Shown here in pieces: positions 25,294-35,743 of a stretch of 64,000 nt of DNA. The translations under genes and the position numbers were made by a program. The first letter of the stretch is position 1, and the number at the start of each line of letters is the position of its first letter. Under the pieces are notes generated by a model, which made no database searches, was not told where the DNA came from, and saw only the letters and a program-made list of their open reading frames with translations. The DNA comes from Paraburkholderia fungorum (lineage in GTDB: Bacteria > Pseudomonadota > Gammaproteobacteria > Burkholderiales > Burkholderiaceae): assembly GCF_902833645.1 (NCBI RefSeq), contig NZ_CADFGE010000001.1, positions 372,001-436,000 on the forward strand, in the 5' to 3' direction.

Positions 25294-27909
25294 CTAGATT
25301 CCTTTCTGCTTTCCGCGACGTTGGCGCGGCTTGCCCATCAGCACGGGTTGGAACACCACCGCACCGATCAGTGTGCAAAACAATGAGAGTGCCAGCAAGC
25401 GCCCCATACTCGACGTACCCGGATGGTGCGAAAGCCAGAGGCTGCCGAACGCCGTCGCCGTGGTCGCCGCGCTGAACAATACGGCATGCGTAAGGCTCGA
25501 CTGCAAAAGGCTAGTCTGCCCGTGGCGCCACGCCATGACGAAGTAAATCTTGAATGCTACGCCCACGCCGAGCATCAGCGGTAACGCAATGATGTTCGCG
25601 AAGTTCAGCGGCATGCCGAACACCACGCACAACTCCAATGTCACCAGCGCCGATACCAGCAACGGAACCAGCGTGCGCAGCATGTCGCTGAGTCGCCGCA
25701 ATGCAATCCACAGCAGAATCGCGATCGACAGCAAGGCCCAACAGGCAGCCTGCAGGAAGGCCTTGATGATCGTGTCCGCGGAATGCAGGATCGAGATCGG
25801 ACCGCCGATCGCACCCGGCTCCGCCTTCTTCACCGCGTGGGCGAAGCGGGCGAGCATCGCGTCGTCGTTCGGATCGACGCCGGGTTTGACCTTCGGCGCA
25901 ATGTCGACGAGCGCGTGGCCGTCTTTCGAAACCCAATCCTTTGAGATCTCCTTGGGCAGGTTGTCGCGCGTAATCTCGGTGGGCTGCAGCAGATCCGCCA
26001 GTTGCTTCAGCGCGATGCGCAGCGGCTCGGACATCGCGGTTTCGGCACGGTCGCGCGTGGCGGCGTCGGCGGCGGCCAGCTTCTGCAGCGTGGCCGACAG
26101 ATGCTTGGCTTCGGCGGCGCCCGGGCCCGGGTGATCGTCGGCGGCGAGCGAGAGCTGGTTCGACGCGCGCTTCAATGCGGCGACGCGCACCGCGTCCGTG
26201 GCTTGAGGGGCGGGCTGTTGCTGCAGCGCAGGCAAGAGTTGCTGTGCGGCACTCGCAATCAGCATCAGCTTTTGCTGCTGCTCAGCCGGAACGAAGGTGT
26301 CGAGCGTGGTCACGCGGCCCACTTCCGGCAGCGTGCGCAAATGGGCGGCCTTCTGGTCCGCATCCGCCAGCGTCGGCGCCAGCACGTGCACGTTGTTGAC
26401 CGCCGCTTCCGGCGAATCTTTCAGCGACAGCAGCGTCGCCATCGATTCCGTATGCGGGTCTTTCAAGTGCAACGGGTTGAAGTCGAAACGCAGATGCGTG
26501 AGCAAGGGCGTGGCGCCGATCACGACGAGCAGCGTGCCGATCAGCACCGGCTTGCGATGATGGTCGAGGAAATCGTCGACCGGGGCGAGTTGCTTGAAGC
26601 CGGGTGAAGCGGCTTCGCCCGGCGGGTTGAAGATCTTCAGCAGCGCCGGCAGCAGCGTCATGTTGGTGAAGTACGCGACGAACATGCCGACACCGGCGAT
26701 CTCGCCCAATTCCGACACGCCGCGATAAGCCGTCGGCAGGAACGAGAAGAAGCTCAGCGCGACCGCTACGGCTGCGAGCGTCAGCGGCACGCCGATGCTG
26801 TGCGCGGTATGCATCAGGGCGGCGGAAAGGCGGTCGTCCCGATTGCGCTCCTCACGGTATTTGACGCCGAACTGCACGCCGAAATCGACCCCGAGCCCGA
26901 CGAACAGCACCATGAAGGCGACCGAAATCATATTGAGCGCGCCGACCATCAGCAGGCCGAGCGCCGCGGTGATCGCAAGCCCGACGAACAGCGTGATGAA
27001 CACGGCGAGGATCATGCGGCCCGAGCGCAGCGCCAGCCAAAGAATGACCAGTACGACGATGAAGGTGCCGATGCCGTTGAGGACGGCGCCGTCCTGGACC
27101 GACGCGAATTCTTCATCCGCGAGCGGCTGTTGGCCGGTCAGACGGACCGTGGCGCCGTAGCGCGTATCGAGATGCAGCGAAGCGGCGGTGGCGCGGATCG
27201 CTTTCGACGCGCTCGCGCCCGGCTCCAGCGCGTCGTAGTTCACAACCGGCTGCACCGTGACGAAGGCGCGCGCCGGATCCGTGGCGACGCCCTTGTCGAC
27301 CAGCGCACGCCACGAGAACGCCGCCGGCTGGCCAGCCAGCACGCGGTCGAGCGTGGTGGCGCTTTGCGACAGCAGATGGCTCATGTCGGCCAACTTCACC
27401 TGCCCAAGCTGGAGCGGCAGCAACAGACTCGTGGTGAGCGTGCCGGCGAGGCCGGTCAGGCTCGGATCGTGCGCAAGTGCATTGACGAGCGGACGCGATT
27501 GAACGAGCTGCGAGGTCGTCGAGAGGACTTCATCGGTGGATGGGAACAGCAGGCCGTTGTGATCGAAGAAGGGGCCGCCGGCAGGTTGCGACACCGCGAC
27601 GAACTCCTTGGAATCGGCTTTGAGCGCGGCCGTCAGCGCATTGGCGGCGGCATCGGCAAACTCCGGCGCGCGGGCTTCGACCACTACCAGCACCGTATCG
27701 CCCCGGTCGGGGAACGCCTTATCCATGGCGTTTTCGAGCGACGACCATTGCTTGTCGGTCTCGATGAGACGGCTGATGTCCGTGTTGATCTTGAAGTTAT
27801 GGGCGACGTAGATGCTGCTCAGTATGGCGAGCACGACGGACAGGGCGATGATCCGTAACGGATGGCGCACCGAATAGGCGACGAGACGGACGATAGATGA
27901 CTTCAGCAT
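25294..27909 (-). CDS. hpnN: Hopanoid transporter HpnN (RND superfamily)
   Basis: The 871-residue inner-membrane protein has the RND layout: a helix near residues 15-35, a large periplasmic loop, a block of five helices, a second loop, and a second helix block. HpnN is reported to carry hopanoids toward the outer membrane. ATG 27909 ([19 protein letters not shown]) fits the family; an extension to 27990 lacks support. It is transcribed with mlaA and divergently from hpnM. Confidence 0.93.
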   Translation of the reverse strand: MLKSSIVRLVAYSVRHPLRIIALSVVLAILSSIYVAHNFKINTDISRLIETDKQWSSLENAMDKAFPDRGDTVLVVVEARAPEFADAAANALTAALKADSKEFVAVSQPAGGPFFDHNGLLFPSTDEVLSTTSQLVQSRPLVNALAHDPSLTGLAGTLTTSLLLPLQLGQVKLADMSHLLSQSATTLDRVLAGQPAAFSWRALVDKGVATDPARAFVTVQPVVNYDALEPGASASKAIRATAASLHLDTRYGATVRLTGQQPLADEEFASVQDGAVLNGIGTFIVVLVILWLALRSGRMILAVFITLFVGLAITAALGLLMVGALNMISVAFMVLFVGLGVDFGVQFGVKYREERNRDDRLSAALMHTAHSIGVPLTLAAVAVALSFFSFLPTAYRGVSELGEIAGVGMFVAYFTNMTLLPALLKIFNPPGEAASPGFKQLAPVDDFLDHHRKPVLIGTLLVVIGATPLLTHLRFDFNPLHLKDPHTESMATLLSLKDSPEAAVNNVHVLAPTLADADQKAAHLRTLPEVGRVTTLDTFVPAEQQQKLMLIASAAQQLLPALQQQPAPQATDAVRVAALKRASNQLSLAADDHPGPGAAEAKHLSATLQKLAAADAATRDRAETAMSEPLRIALKQLADLLQPTEITRDNLPKEISKDWVSKDGHALVDIAPKVKPGVDPNDDAMLARFAHAVKKAEPGAIGGPISILHSADTIIKAFLQAACWALLSIAILLWIALRRLSDMLRTLVPLLVSALVTLELCVVFGMPLNFANIIALPLMLGVGVAFKIYFVMAWRHGQTSLLQSSLTHAVLFSAATTATAFGSLWLSHHPGTSSMGRLLALSLFCTLIGAVVFQPVLMGKPRQRRGKQKGI

Positions 27910-28121
27910 GTAGGCGGAGGGGGCCTTATCACGAGTGGTGTTTTTGACGAAAGTGCACAAGTATACAGAGCCGGAGCGAATCGGCTCCACTTCGGTAGCA
28001 AGGCAGGCTCCCGGGCGTCGAGGCTGGGGTGGGAACGCAATATCGGTATACTGGTCTATCCTGCTTTCGCCGTGGGCTCTTGAGCCAGCCGGCGCTTACT
28101 TTTTTGGGTTGTGGCGAGCGT

Positions 28122-28727
28122 ATGAAACGTTATCTGTCTGCTTTTCTGGCTGCGGCCGTGGTGTCCACGGCGGCCTATGCGCAAAGCGCGCCTGATGCCG
28201 TGGTGAAGACCGCCGTTGAAGGCACCGTCGCCGCGATGAAGGCCGATCCGCAGGCCCGCGGTGGCGATATGGCCAAGATTACCGAACTGGTTCAGACGCG
28301 CTTTGTGCCGGCTACCGATTTTCAGCGGACCACGCGAATCGCGGTAGGGAAGGCCTGGAGTACGGCGACCCCGGAACAGCAGAAGCAGTTATACGACCAG
28401 TTTACGCTGCTACTGGTACGCACCTATGCCGCATCGCTTTCGCAGTTGCGCGATCAGGACGTGAAGTTCAAGTTCTTGCCCGTCACGGTGCCGGCCGGCG
28501 CCAAGGACCTGGTGGTGCAGTCGCACGTGATCAGCAATGGTGGCGATGACGCCATCGATTACCGGCTGACCAAGGGTGCCAACGGTTGGAAAATTTACGA
28601 CATCAACATGATGGGCGCGTGGCTGATTCAGGTTTATCAGACGCAGTTCGCCGATCAGATTTCCAAAGGCGGCATCGACGGGCTGATCAAGTTCCTGACT
28701 GCGCATAACGCCCGAAGCGGCGGCTAA
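28122..28727 (+). CDS. hpnM: MlaC/HpnM-type periplasmic lipid-binding protein
   Basis: The 201-residue secreted protein has a signal peptide (MKRYLSAFLAAAVVSTAAYA, cleavage after AYA). The MlaC/Ttg2D domain follows, with VKTAVEGTVAAMKADPQARGG and YDINMMGAWLIQVYQTQFA. Homologues shuttle lipids between membranes. Divergent from hpnN and ended by a strong terminator. The name hpnM rests on hopanoid context; a plain MlaC-like role is possible. Confidence 0.88.
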   Translation: MKRYLSAFLAAAVVSTAAYAQSAPDAVVKTAVEGTVAAMKADPQARGGDMAKITELVQTRFVPATDFQRTTRIAVGKAWSTATPEQQKQLYDQFTLLLVRTYAASLSQLRDQDVKFKFLPVTVPAGAKDLVVQSHVISNGGDDAIDYRLTKGANGWKIYDINMMGAWLIQVYQTQFADQISKGGIDGLIKFLTAHNARSGG

Positions 28728-28750
28728 ACGAGCCCAGGTCGCAGGAAAAG

Positions 28751-28788
28751 AAAAAGCGCGGTGGCATTCAGGCCAGCGCGCTTTTTTT
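28751..28788. terminator. Bidirectional terminator between hpnM and hpnH
   Basis: Outer stem AAAAAGCGCG / CGCGCTTTTT with an inner TGGC/GCCA stem and T run. The A run gives a U tract on the other strand, so it serves both converging genes. Confidence 0.85.
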
Positions 28789-28855
28789 GCAATATATCCA
28801 GCAGGGAACGGACAAAACTGCATCAGGAGCGGCACTCAGCCGCCCCTCATAACAA

Positions 28856-30016
28856 TTAATGCGCGGAAGCGGAAGCCGCCGTCTGCACCTTCTTGCCCGT
28901 ACCCGCACGCCCGATCTCTTCCAGCTTGATTTCGACGTGGCGCGAGAAGACGTACTCGGCCGGACGTTGCTTATCCAGAGCAATGTCCTTCACGAAGGCG
29001 CCCGAAGTCTTCGGACCGCGCAGGCTGACCTTCAATGCCTTCAACGGGTGGGCCACCGTATCCATCACGGCAGTCGCCTCGAAGCCGCAGTGCACCATGC
29101 AATCCGCGCACTTCTCGTAGTTGCCCGTGCCGTACTTCTCCCACTCCGTGGTTTCCATCAATTCCTTGAAGGTCTTCACGTAGCCTTCGCCGACCAGATA
29201 GCACGGCTTCTGCCAGCCGAACACGGTACGCGCCGGGTTGCCCCAAGGCGTGCACTCGTAGGTCTGATTGCCGGCCAGGAAGTCGAGGAACATGCCCGAC
29301 TGGCTGAACGACCAGTTCTTGCCGTTGTTGCCGCGCTTGAAAATCTCACGGAACAGCTGCTTGGTCTTGTCGCGATTCAGGAAGTGCTGCTGATCCGGCG
29401 CGCGCTCATACGCATAACCCGGCGAGACGGTGATGCCGTCCACGCCCATCGGGCCGAGCGTATCGAAGAAGGCGGCCACGCGTTCCGGCACGGCGTCGTT
29501 GAACAGCGTGCAGTTGATGTTCACGCGGAAACCACGGCGTTTCGCTTCCTTGATGGCGGCGACAGCTTTTTCGTACACGCCTTCCTGCGACACCGAGTGG
29601 TCGTGCGCTTCCTTATCGCCGTCGAGGTGAACCGACCAGACGAAGTACGGATTCGGCTCGTAGTCGTCCATCTTCTTTTCCATCAGCAATGCATTCGTGC
29701 ACAGGTACACGAACTTCTTGCGCGCGATGATGCCCTTCACGATCTGCGGCATTTCCTTGTGCAGGAGCGGCTCGCCGCCTGCAATCGACACCACCGGTGC
29801 GCCGCATTCGTCGACTGCGCCAAGGCATTCTTCGAGCGACAGACGTTGATTCAGGATGGGATCCGGATAATCGATCTTGCCGCAGCCATTGCAGGCAAGA
29901 TTGCAGCGGAACAGCGGTTCCAGCATCAATGCGAGCGGGTAGCGTTTGTTGCCAGACATATGCTGGCGCATGATGTAGGCGCCGACCCGGACTTTCTGTA
30001 GCAGCGGAATAGACAA
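28856..30016 (-). CDS. hpnH: Radical SAM adenosylhopane synthase HpnH
   Basis: The 386-residue radical SAM protein has the cluster motif CNLACNGC (C38, C42, C45). HpnH adds a 5-deoxyadenosyl group to diploptene, the first C35 hopanoid step. A SPASM-like C-terminal Cys pair appears in KCADCMVHCGFEA. The start is TTG at 30016, supported by AGGAGG at 30021-30026. It precedes nothing else on that strand and follows ispH by 10 bases, giving ispH-hpnH. Confidence 0.95.
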   Translation of the reverse strand: MSIPLLQKVRVGAYIMRQHMSGNKRYPLALMLEPLFRCNLACNGCGKIDYPDPILNQRLSLEECLGAVDECGAPVVSIAGGEPLLHKEMPQIVKGIIARKKFVYLCTNALLMEKKMDDYEPNPYFVWSVHLDGDKEAHDHSVSQEGVYEKAVAAIKEAKRRGFRVNINCTLFNDAVPERVAAFFDTLGPMGVDGITVSPGYAYERAPDQQHFLNRDKTKQLFREIFKRGNNGKNWSFSQSGMFLDFLAGNQTYECTPWGNPARTVFGWQKPCYLVGEGYVKTFKELMETTEWEKYGTGNYEKCADCMVHCGFEATAVMDTVAHPLKALKVSLRGPKTSGAFVKDIALDKQRPAEYVFSRHVEIKLEEIGRAGTGKKVQTAASASAH

Positions 30017-30026
30017 GACGTCCTCC

Positions 30027-30971
30027 TTAAACTTCGCGTGCAGCGAGTGGTTGCATCAGTTTCGATGGCAACTTGAATTCGACTTTTTCTTCACGGCCCG
30101 CCATCGTCGTGACATCGACGGGCCCCAATGCGCGCAGCGCATCGATTACGTTCTTCACCATTTCTTCCGGTGCCGAAGCACCGGCCGTAATGCCGACAGT
30201 TTGCACGTTGGCAAACCACTCCGGCTTTACTTCCGAACCGTCGGCGACGAGGTAACTCGCCACGCCGGTTTCGCTGCCGATTTCGCGCAGCCGGTTCGAG
30301 TTCGAACTATTGGTCGCGCCCACCACCAGCAGCACATCGACTTCTTTGCTCAACTCGCGCACCGCCGCCTGGCGATTTTGCGTGGCGTAGCAGATGTCGC
30401 GCGTGTCGGGACCGACGATGTCGGTGAAACGGCGCAGCAGGGCGTCGATGATGCCACGTGTGTCGTCGACCGACAGCGTAGTCTGCGTGACGTACGCAAG
30501 CGGCGTATCGAGCGGCAGGTCCAGCTGGGCGACTTCGGCCTCGCTCTGCACCAGCAGCACCTTGCCGGGGATTTGGCCGATCGTGCCTTCCACTTCCGGA
30601 TGGCCGGCGTGGCCAATCAGAATCAGGGTACGACCCGCCGCCACATATTGGCGTCCTTGCACGTGAACCTTGGTCACGAGCGGGCAGGTTGCGTCGAGCA
30701 CGTCGAGGCCGCGCTGTTCCGCGTCGCGCTCGACGGTCTGCGCGACACCGTGCGCGCTGAAAATCGCCACGGCGCCATGCGGCACTTCATCGAGTTCTTC
30801 GACAAAGCGCGCGCCTTTCTGGCGCAGGTTGTCCACCACGTGGCGATTGTGAACAATCTCGTGGCGAACATACACGGGTGCGCCGTGTTGCTGTAATGCG
30901 CGATCGACGATTTCGATTGCACGAACAACACCCGCACAAAAGCCGCGGGGTTGAGCAAGGATGACTCGCAT
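30027..30971 (-). CDS. ispH: 4-hydroxy-3-methylbut-2-enyl diphosphate reductase IspH
   Basis: The 314-residue iron-sulfur enzyme makes IPP and DMAPP in the last MEP step. Cluster ligands C12 (PRGFCAGV), C96 (DATCPLVTK) and C194 (CYATQNR) and catalytic E126 (GHPEVEGT) are visible. ATG 30971 gives the canonical start [11 protein letters not shown]; an in-frame upstream extension to 31040 is not needed. Co-transcription with hpnH ties precursor supply to hopanoid synthesis. A second ispH on the main chromosome is common in this group (recalled). Confidence 0.95.
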   Translation of the reverse strand: MRVILAQPRGFCAGVVRAIEIVDRALQQHGAPVYVRHEIVHNRHVVDNLRQKGARFVEELDEVPHGAVAIFSAHGVAQTVERDAEQRGLDVLDATCPLVTKVHVQGRQYVAAGRTLILIGHAGHPEVEGTIGQIPGKVLLVQSEAEVAQLDLPLDTPLAYVTQTTLSVDDTRGIIDALLRRFTDIVGPDTRDICYATQNRQAAVRELSKEVDVLLVVGATNSSNSNRLREIGSETGVASYLVADGSEVKPEWFANVQTVGITAGASAPEEMVKNVIDALRALGPVDVTTMAGREEKVEFKLPSKLMQPLAAREV

Positions 30972-31346
30972 AAATTGGCGAACTCCGACTGACGCGGGTT
31001 TCGAAGAAGCCGGTAAATCTGACTTTATCGCCGCGACCATCTATCTAGTTGACGTCTTGAGCCCCGGCGACGAGCCGGTACAGCAAAACCAAACGCGCAT
31101 TCTAACGCTATCAGGCCGCCTTTGCTCTGACAGGCCCGTCAGGGTATTGGACTGCCGCCGCGCCGCGGGTGCGCCGTCCAGCGTTGTATCCAGGGCGCAT
31201 GACGGCATGATGCGGTTGGCGGTGCACGGCTGGTAATGATTACACGCTGGATTGCAGGCTGCACCGGTTTAACGGAACCCTTAAACTACGTGGTCCTGCG
31301 GCCCATATTGGCTGCCGCATTACAGAATGGTTTCGAGGCTCGCTGG
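30972..31346. other. Divergent promoter region ispH / hpnC
   Basis: About 375 bp between the divergent ispH and hpnC genes, with no convincing gene. It must hold both promoters. An in-frame ATG at 31236 lies inside it but has no ribosome site. Confidence 0.5.
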
Positions 31347-32213
31347 ATGGACGTCGATCAATACGAAAATTTTCCGGTCGCGAGCGTATTGCTGCCAAAG
31401 GCGCTGCGCGCGCCTGTCGGCATTATCTATCAGGTTGTCCGCACCGCCGCCGACATCGCCGATGAAGGCGACTGGAGCCCGGCCGAGCGGCATGCCCGCC
31501 TCGCCGACTTTCGCGCCGGCCTCGACGCGGTAGCGCAGCGGCGTGCGGCACCGGTGCACCCGCTGCTGTTCGGCAAGCTCGCCAGCGTGATCGCGCAGTA
31601 TAAACTGCCGCTCGCGCCGTTTTACGATCTGCTCCACGCCTGCGGTCAGGACATCGACAACAACCGTTACGCGGACCGGGCCGCCTTGCTCGACTATTGC
31701 CGCCACTCGGCCAGCCCGATTGGGCATCTGATGCTGCATCTGGTGGGCGCCGCCACGCCGGAGAATCTCGCCGACGCCGATGCGATCTGCACGGCGTCGC
31801 AATTAATCAGCTTCTGGCAGGACGTCGCCGCCGACTGGAAAAAGGATCGGCTGTACCTGCCCCTCGCCGATCTGCGGCGCTTTAACGTGACCGAGGCGCA
31901 GATCGCGGGAGGCGTCGTCGACGATGCATGGGTCAAGCTGATGGCCTACGAGATTTCGTTTGTCCGGGCCACGCTGGTACGCGGCGCGCCGCTCGCGCTG
32001 CGGATTCCCGGACGGCTGGGCATCGAGCTGTGCGGCGCGATACACGGCGGCCTGCGTATCCTCGAGCGAATCGAGAAGGCCGGCTACGACGTGTTTGCCG
32101 AGCGGCCGGTGCTCAACACTTTTGACTGGTGCGTCGTCGCGATACGCACTGTGGTGATGCGCCTGTCGCGGCGCGTCGGCGTAGAAGCGGGTTCACTCGA
32201 GGGTAATGCTTAA
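31347..32213 (+). CDS. hpnC: Squalene synthase subunit HpnC
   Basis: About 288 residues, chosen from ATG 31347 (MDVDQYENFPVASVLLP) because GAGG precedes it and the family starts there; ATG 31236 would add 37 residues. HpnC hydrolyses presqualene diphosphate to hydroxysqualene. The segments RTAADIADEGDWSPAER and ISFWQDVAADWKKDRLYLP correspond to its diverged Asp motifs. It is distant in sequence from hpnD and separated from it by 12 kb. It overlaps hpnB by one base (TAATG). Confidence 0.9.
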   Translation: MDVDQYENFPVASVLLPKALRAPVGIIYQVVRTAADIADEGDWSPAERHARLADFRAGLDAVAQRRAAPVHPLLFGKLASVIAQYKLPLAPFYDLLHACGQDIDNNRYADRAALLDYCRHSASPIGHLMLHLVGAATPENLADADAICTASQLISFWQDVAADWKKDRLYLPLADLRRFNVTEAQIAGGVVDDAWVKLMAYEISFVRATLVRGAPLALRIPGRLGIELCGAIHGGLRILERIEKAGYDVFAERPVLNTFDWCVVAIRTVVMRLSRRVGVEAGSLEGNA

Positions 32214-33385
32214 TGGTGGTGGTTCTGTTTCTTCTTTCCTGTCTTTCCCTGCTGATCTGGTGCCTGTTGCTGTTCGCGCGCGGCGGTTTCTGGCGGGCGC
32301 GTCCCGCCACGCCGCTGAAGCTCGACCCGCGTGAAACGTGGCCCGCGGTTGCCGCCGTGGTGCCGGCACGCAATGAAGTCGATGTGATCGCGCAAGCCGT
32401 CACCACCCTGCTCGAGCAGGACTATCCCGGCGAATTCCATGTGATCGTGGTGGACGACCACAGCACCGACGGCACCGCCGACGCTGCCCGCGCGGCCGCA
32501 TTGCAATTGCAATGCCCGGACCGCCTGACGGTGCTGAGCGCGAAGCCGCTGCCGCCGGGCTGGTCCGGCAAGGTGTGGGCGCAGTCGCAAGGGATCGAGG
32601 CGGTGCGCACGCTTGGCCTGCCGGCCGATTTCCTGCTGCTCACCGACGCGGACATTGGCCATCCGGCCGACGCTGTGACGCAACTCGTGGTCCGTGCGGA
32701 CGCGGAAAAGCGCGACCTCGTTTCGCTGATGGTTCGTCTGCGCTGCGATTCGTTCTGGGAGAAGGCGCTGATTCCGGCCTTCGTGTTTTTCTTCGCCAAG
32801 CTGTACCCGTTCTCGTGGGTCAACAACCCGCGCAACCGCACGGCTGCGGCTGCGGGCGGCTGCATGCTGGTCCGGCGCAGCGCGCTCGAAGAGGCGGGCG
32901 GCATCGAGTCGATTCGTGCCGAACTGATCGACGATTGCAGCCTCGCCGCGCGGATCAAGCATCGCGGCACGGGGCGTCATCCGATCCGGCTGGATGTGGC
33001 GGCGCGCAGCGTGTCGCTGCGTCCTTACGATAGCTGGCGCGATATCTGGAACATGATCGCGCGCACCGCCTTTACGCAGTTGCATTACTCGCCGCTGCTG
33101 CTGGCGGGCACCTTGCTGGGCATGGCGATCATCTACCTGATACCGCCCGCGGCCGCGCTGGTGCTCGGACCGCTGGGCTGGCCTGCGTGGCTCGCGTGGG
33201 CGCTAATGTGCTGCGCGTATGCGCCGATGCTCGGCTATTACCGCCGCTCGCCGCTGTGGGCGCCGTTTCTGCCGCTGGTGGCGCTGTTCTATGTCGGCGC
33301 GACGTTTGCCTCAGCGTTGCGTTACTGGCGTGGCAAGGGTGGCCAATGGAAGGCGCGCGTGCAGGCGCCGGTGCAGGAGCGCTAA
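32213..33385 (+). CDS. hpnB: Hopanoid-associated glycosyltransferase HpnB
   Basis: The 390-residue GT2-type glycosyltransferase has an N-terminal membrane anchor (residues 3-21) and donor-binding signatures AVVPARNEVDVIAQA, VVDDHSTDGTAD and LLTDADIGHPADA. Three hydrophobic segments are seen near the C-terminus. It is named HpnB in hopanoid clusters; its exact substrate is not proven. Coupled to hpnC and followed by a terminator. Confidence 0.9.
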   Translation: MVVVLFLLSCLSLLIWCLLLFARGGFWRARPATPLKLDPRETWPAVAAVVPARNEVDVIAQAVTTLLEQDYPGEFHVIVVDDHSTDGTADAARAAALQLQCPDRLTVLSAKPLPPGWSGKVWAQSQGIEAVRTLGLPADFLLLTDADIGHPADAVTQLVVRADAEKRDLVSLMVRLRCDSFWEKALIPAFVFFFAKLYPFSWVNNPRNRTAAAAGGCMLVRRSALEEAGGIESIRAELIDDCSLAARIKHRGTGRHPIRLDVAARSVSLRPYDSWRDIWNMIARTAFTQLHYSPLLLAGTLLGMAIIYLIPPAAALVLGPLGWPAWLAWALMCCAYAPMLGYYRRSPLWAPFLPLVALFYVGATFASALRYWRGKGGQWKARVQAPVQER

Positions 33386-33420
33386 AAGTCGTAAATCCAT
33401 CGAATTATCGGACGAAAAGA

Positions 33421-33448
33421 AAAACGGCGCCCTGGGGCGCCGTTTTTT
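33421..33448. terminator. Terminator after hpnB
   Basis: AAAACGGCGCC / GGCGCCGTTTT with CTGG loop and a T run. The left A run allows termination of the converging gene at 33470 as well. Confidence 0.85.
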
Positions 33449-33469
33449 ACGTCAGGCTTTGGCTTTGTA

Positions 33470-34039
33470 TCAGGCCTTGCTGAGCATCATGTACATCTGG
33501 ATCACCATGTCGGGTGAGAACGTGAATGGCACCCAGCCGTGACCGGTGTGGCGCATGACCAGCAGACGATCGCCATTCGACTGTTTCTGCACGGCCATGA
33601 CGGGATTTTTCGTCGAAACGAAGCGCCAGCCCGGCGGGATGCCCGGCGGCGGTTCCGGCGTCATCGAGGCGCGTGCGTTCGACAACTCCTCGATCAACTG
33701 CCCGATCTGTTCGGCGCGTAGCGCCACCGTCTGACCGCCGATGGTCATGGTGATCTCGTTCTGTGCGGGACGGTTGATTTCGAGTGTGGGTTGCAACCGG
33801 GCGGCCGGTTCTCCGGCGGGCGCAGGTGCGGACTCCGCGGCATCTACCGCTGCGCTCGCGGCTTCAGGCGCCACGCGCTCCGCTGCCGCTGCTGACGCGG
33901 CATGACTGGCTGCCGGCGCTTCTTGCGCCGTGACGTTTGCGGATGTCTCGGGGATGTTTTCGGCCTGCGGGGCCACGACAGCCTGGATGAGCTGATCGAC
34001 GCCCACTTCCAGCGCGCCGAGCTGTTCGTGAAGATTCAT
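33470..34039 (-). CDS. Unknown protein with Ala-rich linker
   Basis: The 189-residue protein has an N-terminal helix (MNLHEQLGALEVGVDQLIQA), an Ala/Glu/Pro-rich linker at about 30-85, and a conserved-looking C-terminal domain, EITMTIGGQTVALRAEQIGQ and GWRFVSTKNPVMAVQKQS, of about 95 residues. No signal peptide. I do not recognise the family. It sits alone between hpnB and hpnA. Confidence 0.75.
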   Translation of the reverse strand: MNLHEQLGALEVGVDQLIQAVVAPQAENIPETSANVTAQEAPAASHAASAAAAERVAPEAASAAVDAAESAPAPAGEPAARLQPTLEINRPAQNEITMTIGGQTVALRAEQIGQLIEELSNARASMTPEPPPGIPPGWRFVSTKNPVMAVQKQSNGDRLLVMRHTGHGWVPFTFSPDMVIQMYMMLSKA

Positions 34040-34246
34040 GCGAGGTTTCTCTGGTAAGACCTACGATTTTAACTGCTGCGCGTAGGCTTTTACCTGTCGC
34101 TAACACAGTGACGTTGTAACAAAATGCGTGCAGGTCACGCCGGAACGCGGGCTTGACCTGCGTGACTTGCGTGACCTCGGTGGTGCCGCCGAAGCGGCCC
34201 GCTGCTGTTTGCGCGGCTGATCGATCCTGCCCGCGTCTGGGCTTTA

Positions 34247-35260
34247 TCAGGCCTTGTTCAAGTATCCGGCCTGCCTGAACCAGTCGAGCGCATCGCTTAA
34301 GCCCTCGCGATAAGGCCGTGCGCGATAACCGAGCTCGCGTTCCGCCTTTGCCGACGTGAAGTACATCTTGTTCTTCGACATCTTCAGACCGTCGACGGTG
34401 AGAAACGGTTCGCGCTTTGTGATCTTGGCGACGGCTTCGGCGCCCGCGGCGAGCGGATAAAGCGGCCAGCGCGGCAAACTCAGCGTCGGCGCCTTGCGCC
34501 CGGTCAGCGCCGCGATATCCGCGAGCATTTGTTGCAGCGGCAGATTCTCACCGCCAAGAATGTAGCGTTCGCCGATCTTGCCGCGCTCAAGCGCGAGGAA
34601 ATGGCCGGCCGCCACGTCATCCACATGCACGAGGTTCAGCCCCGTATCGACGAACGCGGGAATCTTGCCGAGCGCTGCTTCGACGATGATGCGCCCCGTC
34701 GGCGTCGGCTTGACGTCGCGCGGACCGATCGGCGTGGACGGATTGACGATCACCGCCGGTAGGCCGTCCTCGGCGATCATGCGCTCCACCGCGCGTTCGG
34801 CCAGCACCTTGCTGCGCTTGTACACGCCGATCGCCTGGTCGGCTTTGAGCGGCGAGGTTTCGTCGGCGGATTGGCCGGAGCTGGTCACTTTCAGCGTGGC
34901 CACGCTGCTCGTGTAGACGATACGTTCGACCCCTTCCTTCAGCGCCGCGCGCATGGTCGCCTCGGTGCCTTCGAGATTCGAGCGCTCGATTTCGCTCGGG
35001 TCCGGCGCCCACAGGCGATAGTCGGCCGCCACGTGCAGCAGATAGCGCACGCCGCGTAGCGCGTTGCGCATCGACGCTTCGTCGCGCATGTCGCCGACCA
35101 CGATTTCCGCGTCGAGCGCTTCGACGTTCTTGCGCGGACTGGTGGCGCGCACCAGCACGCGCACCTTGAAACCCTTCTGCTGCGCGATGCGCGCCACCGA
35201 CGAGCCGACGAAGCCGGATGCGCCGGTAACGAGCACGAGATCGCGATTCTGTTCGGTCAT
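34247..35260 (-). CDS. hpnA: Hopanoid-associated NAD-dependent sugar epimerase HpnA
   Basis: The 337-residue extended SDR (dihydroflavonol reductase-like) has the NAD-binding motif VTGASGFVGSSVA and YKRSK active-site motif (Tyr-x3-Lys in GVYKRSKVLAE). HpnA occurs in hopanoid clusters but its step is not settled. It is transcribed alone, divergent from the acylphosphatase gene. Confidence 0.9.
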   Translation of the reverse strand: MTEQNRDLVLVTGASGFVGSSVARIAQQKGFKVRVLVRATSPRKNVEALDAEIVVGDMRDEASMRNALRGVRYLLHVAADYRLWAPDPSEIERSNLEGTEATMRAALKEGVERIVYTSSVATLKVTSSGQSADETSPLKADQAIGVYKRSKVLAERAVERMIAEDGLPAVIVNPSTPIGPRDVKPTPTGRIIVEAALGKIPAFVDTGLNLVHVDDVAAGHFLALERGKIGERYILGGENLPLQQMLADIAALTGRKAPTLSLPRWPLYPLAAGAEAVAKITKREPFLTVDGLKMSKNKMYFTSAKAERELGYRARPYREGLSDALDWFRQAGYLNKA

Positions 35261-35423
35261 TCTGTTTCATTCCCTGCGTGACAGTCGACGGATTGTACGT
35301 GTCGCGCGTGCCGCGTGGCGCGCCGGGCGGTACAGATGCGCGGGCGAACTGAAACGTGGCCGAGCATTCTCGTCGCGGCGCGACTAGAATGCCGGCTTGA
35401 AAGAATTGCGAGGAGAGGACGGC

Positions 35424-35717
35424 ATGGCCCCGGATCTGGATCAGCGGATCGAAACGTATTACGTGCGGGTGCGTGGCACCGTGCAGGGCGTGGGCTTTCG
35501 CCACGCCACTGTGCGGCAGGCTCACGCGCTCGGTATCAAGGGATGGGTGGCGAATCTCGACGACGGTTCCGTCGAAGCCATCTTGCAGGGTTCGGCCAAC
35601 CAGGTCGACCGGATGCTCTCGTGGCTGCGTCACGGGCCGCCGGCGGCGCGCGTGACCGAAGTGACCGGCGAAGAGCGCGCCACCGAAAAGCGCTACGAAC
35701 GGTTCGAGCAGCACTGA
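35424..35717 (+). CDS. acyP: Acylphosphatase
   Basis: The 97-residue ferredoxin-like enzyme hydrolyses acyl phosphates. Catalytic R26 (VQGVGFRHATV) and N44 (GWVANLDDGSV) are present. ATG 35424 with GGAGAGGA upstream is preferred to an in-frame codon at 35397. It converges on egtD. Confidence 0.92.
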   Translation: MAPDLDQRIETYYVRVRGTVQGVGFRHATVRQAHALGIKGWVANLDDGSVEAILQGSANQVDRMLSWLRHGPPAARVTEVTGEERATEKRYERFEQH

Positions 35718-35743
35718 GCAGCAATGAGCGGCGCGAGCCGCGC

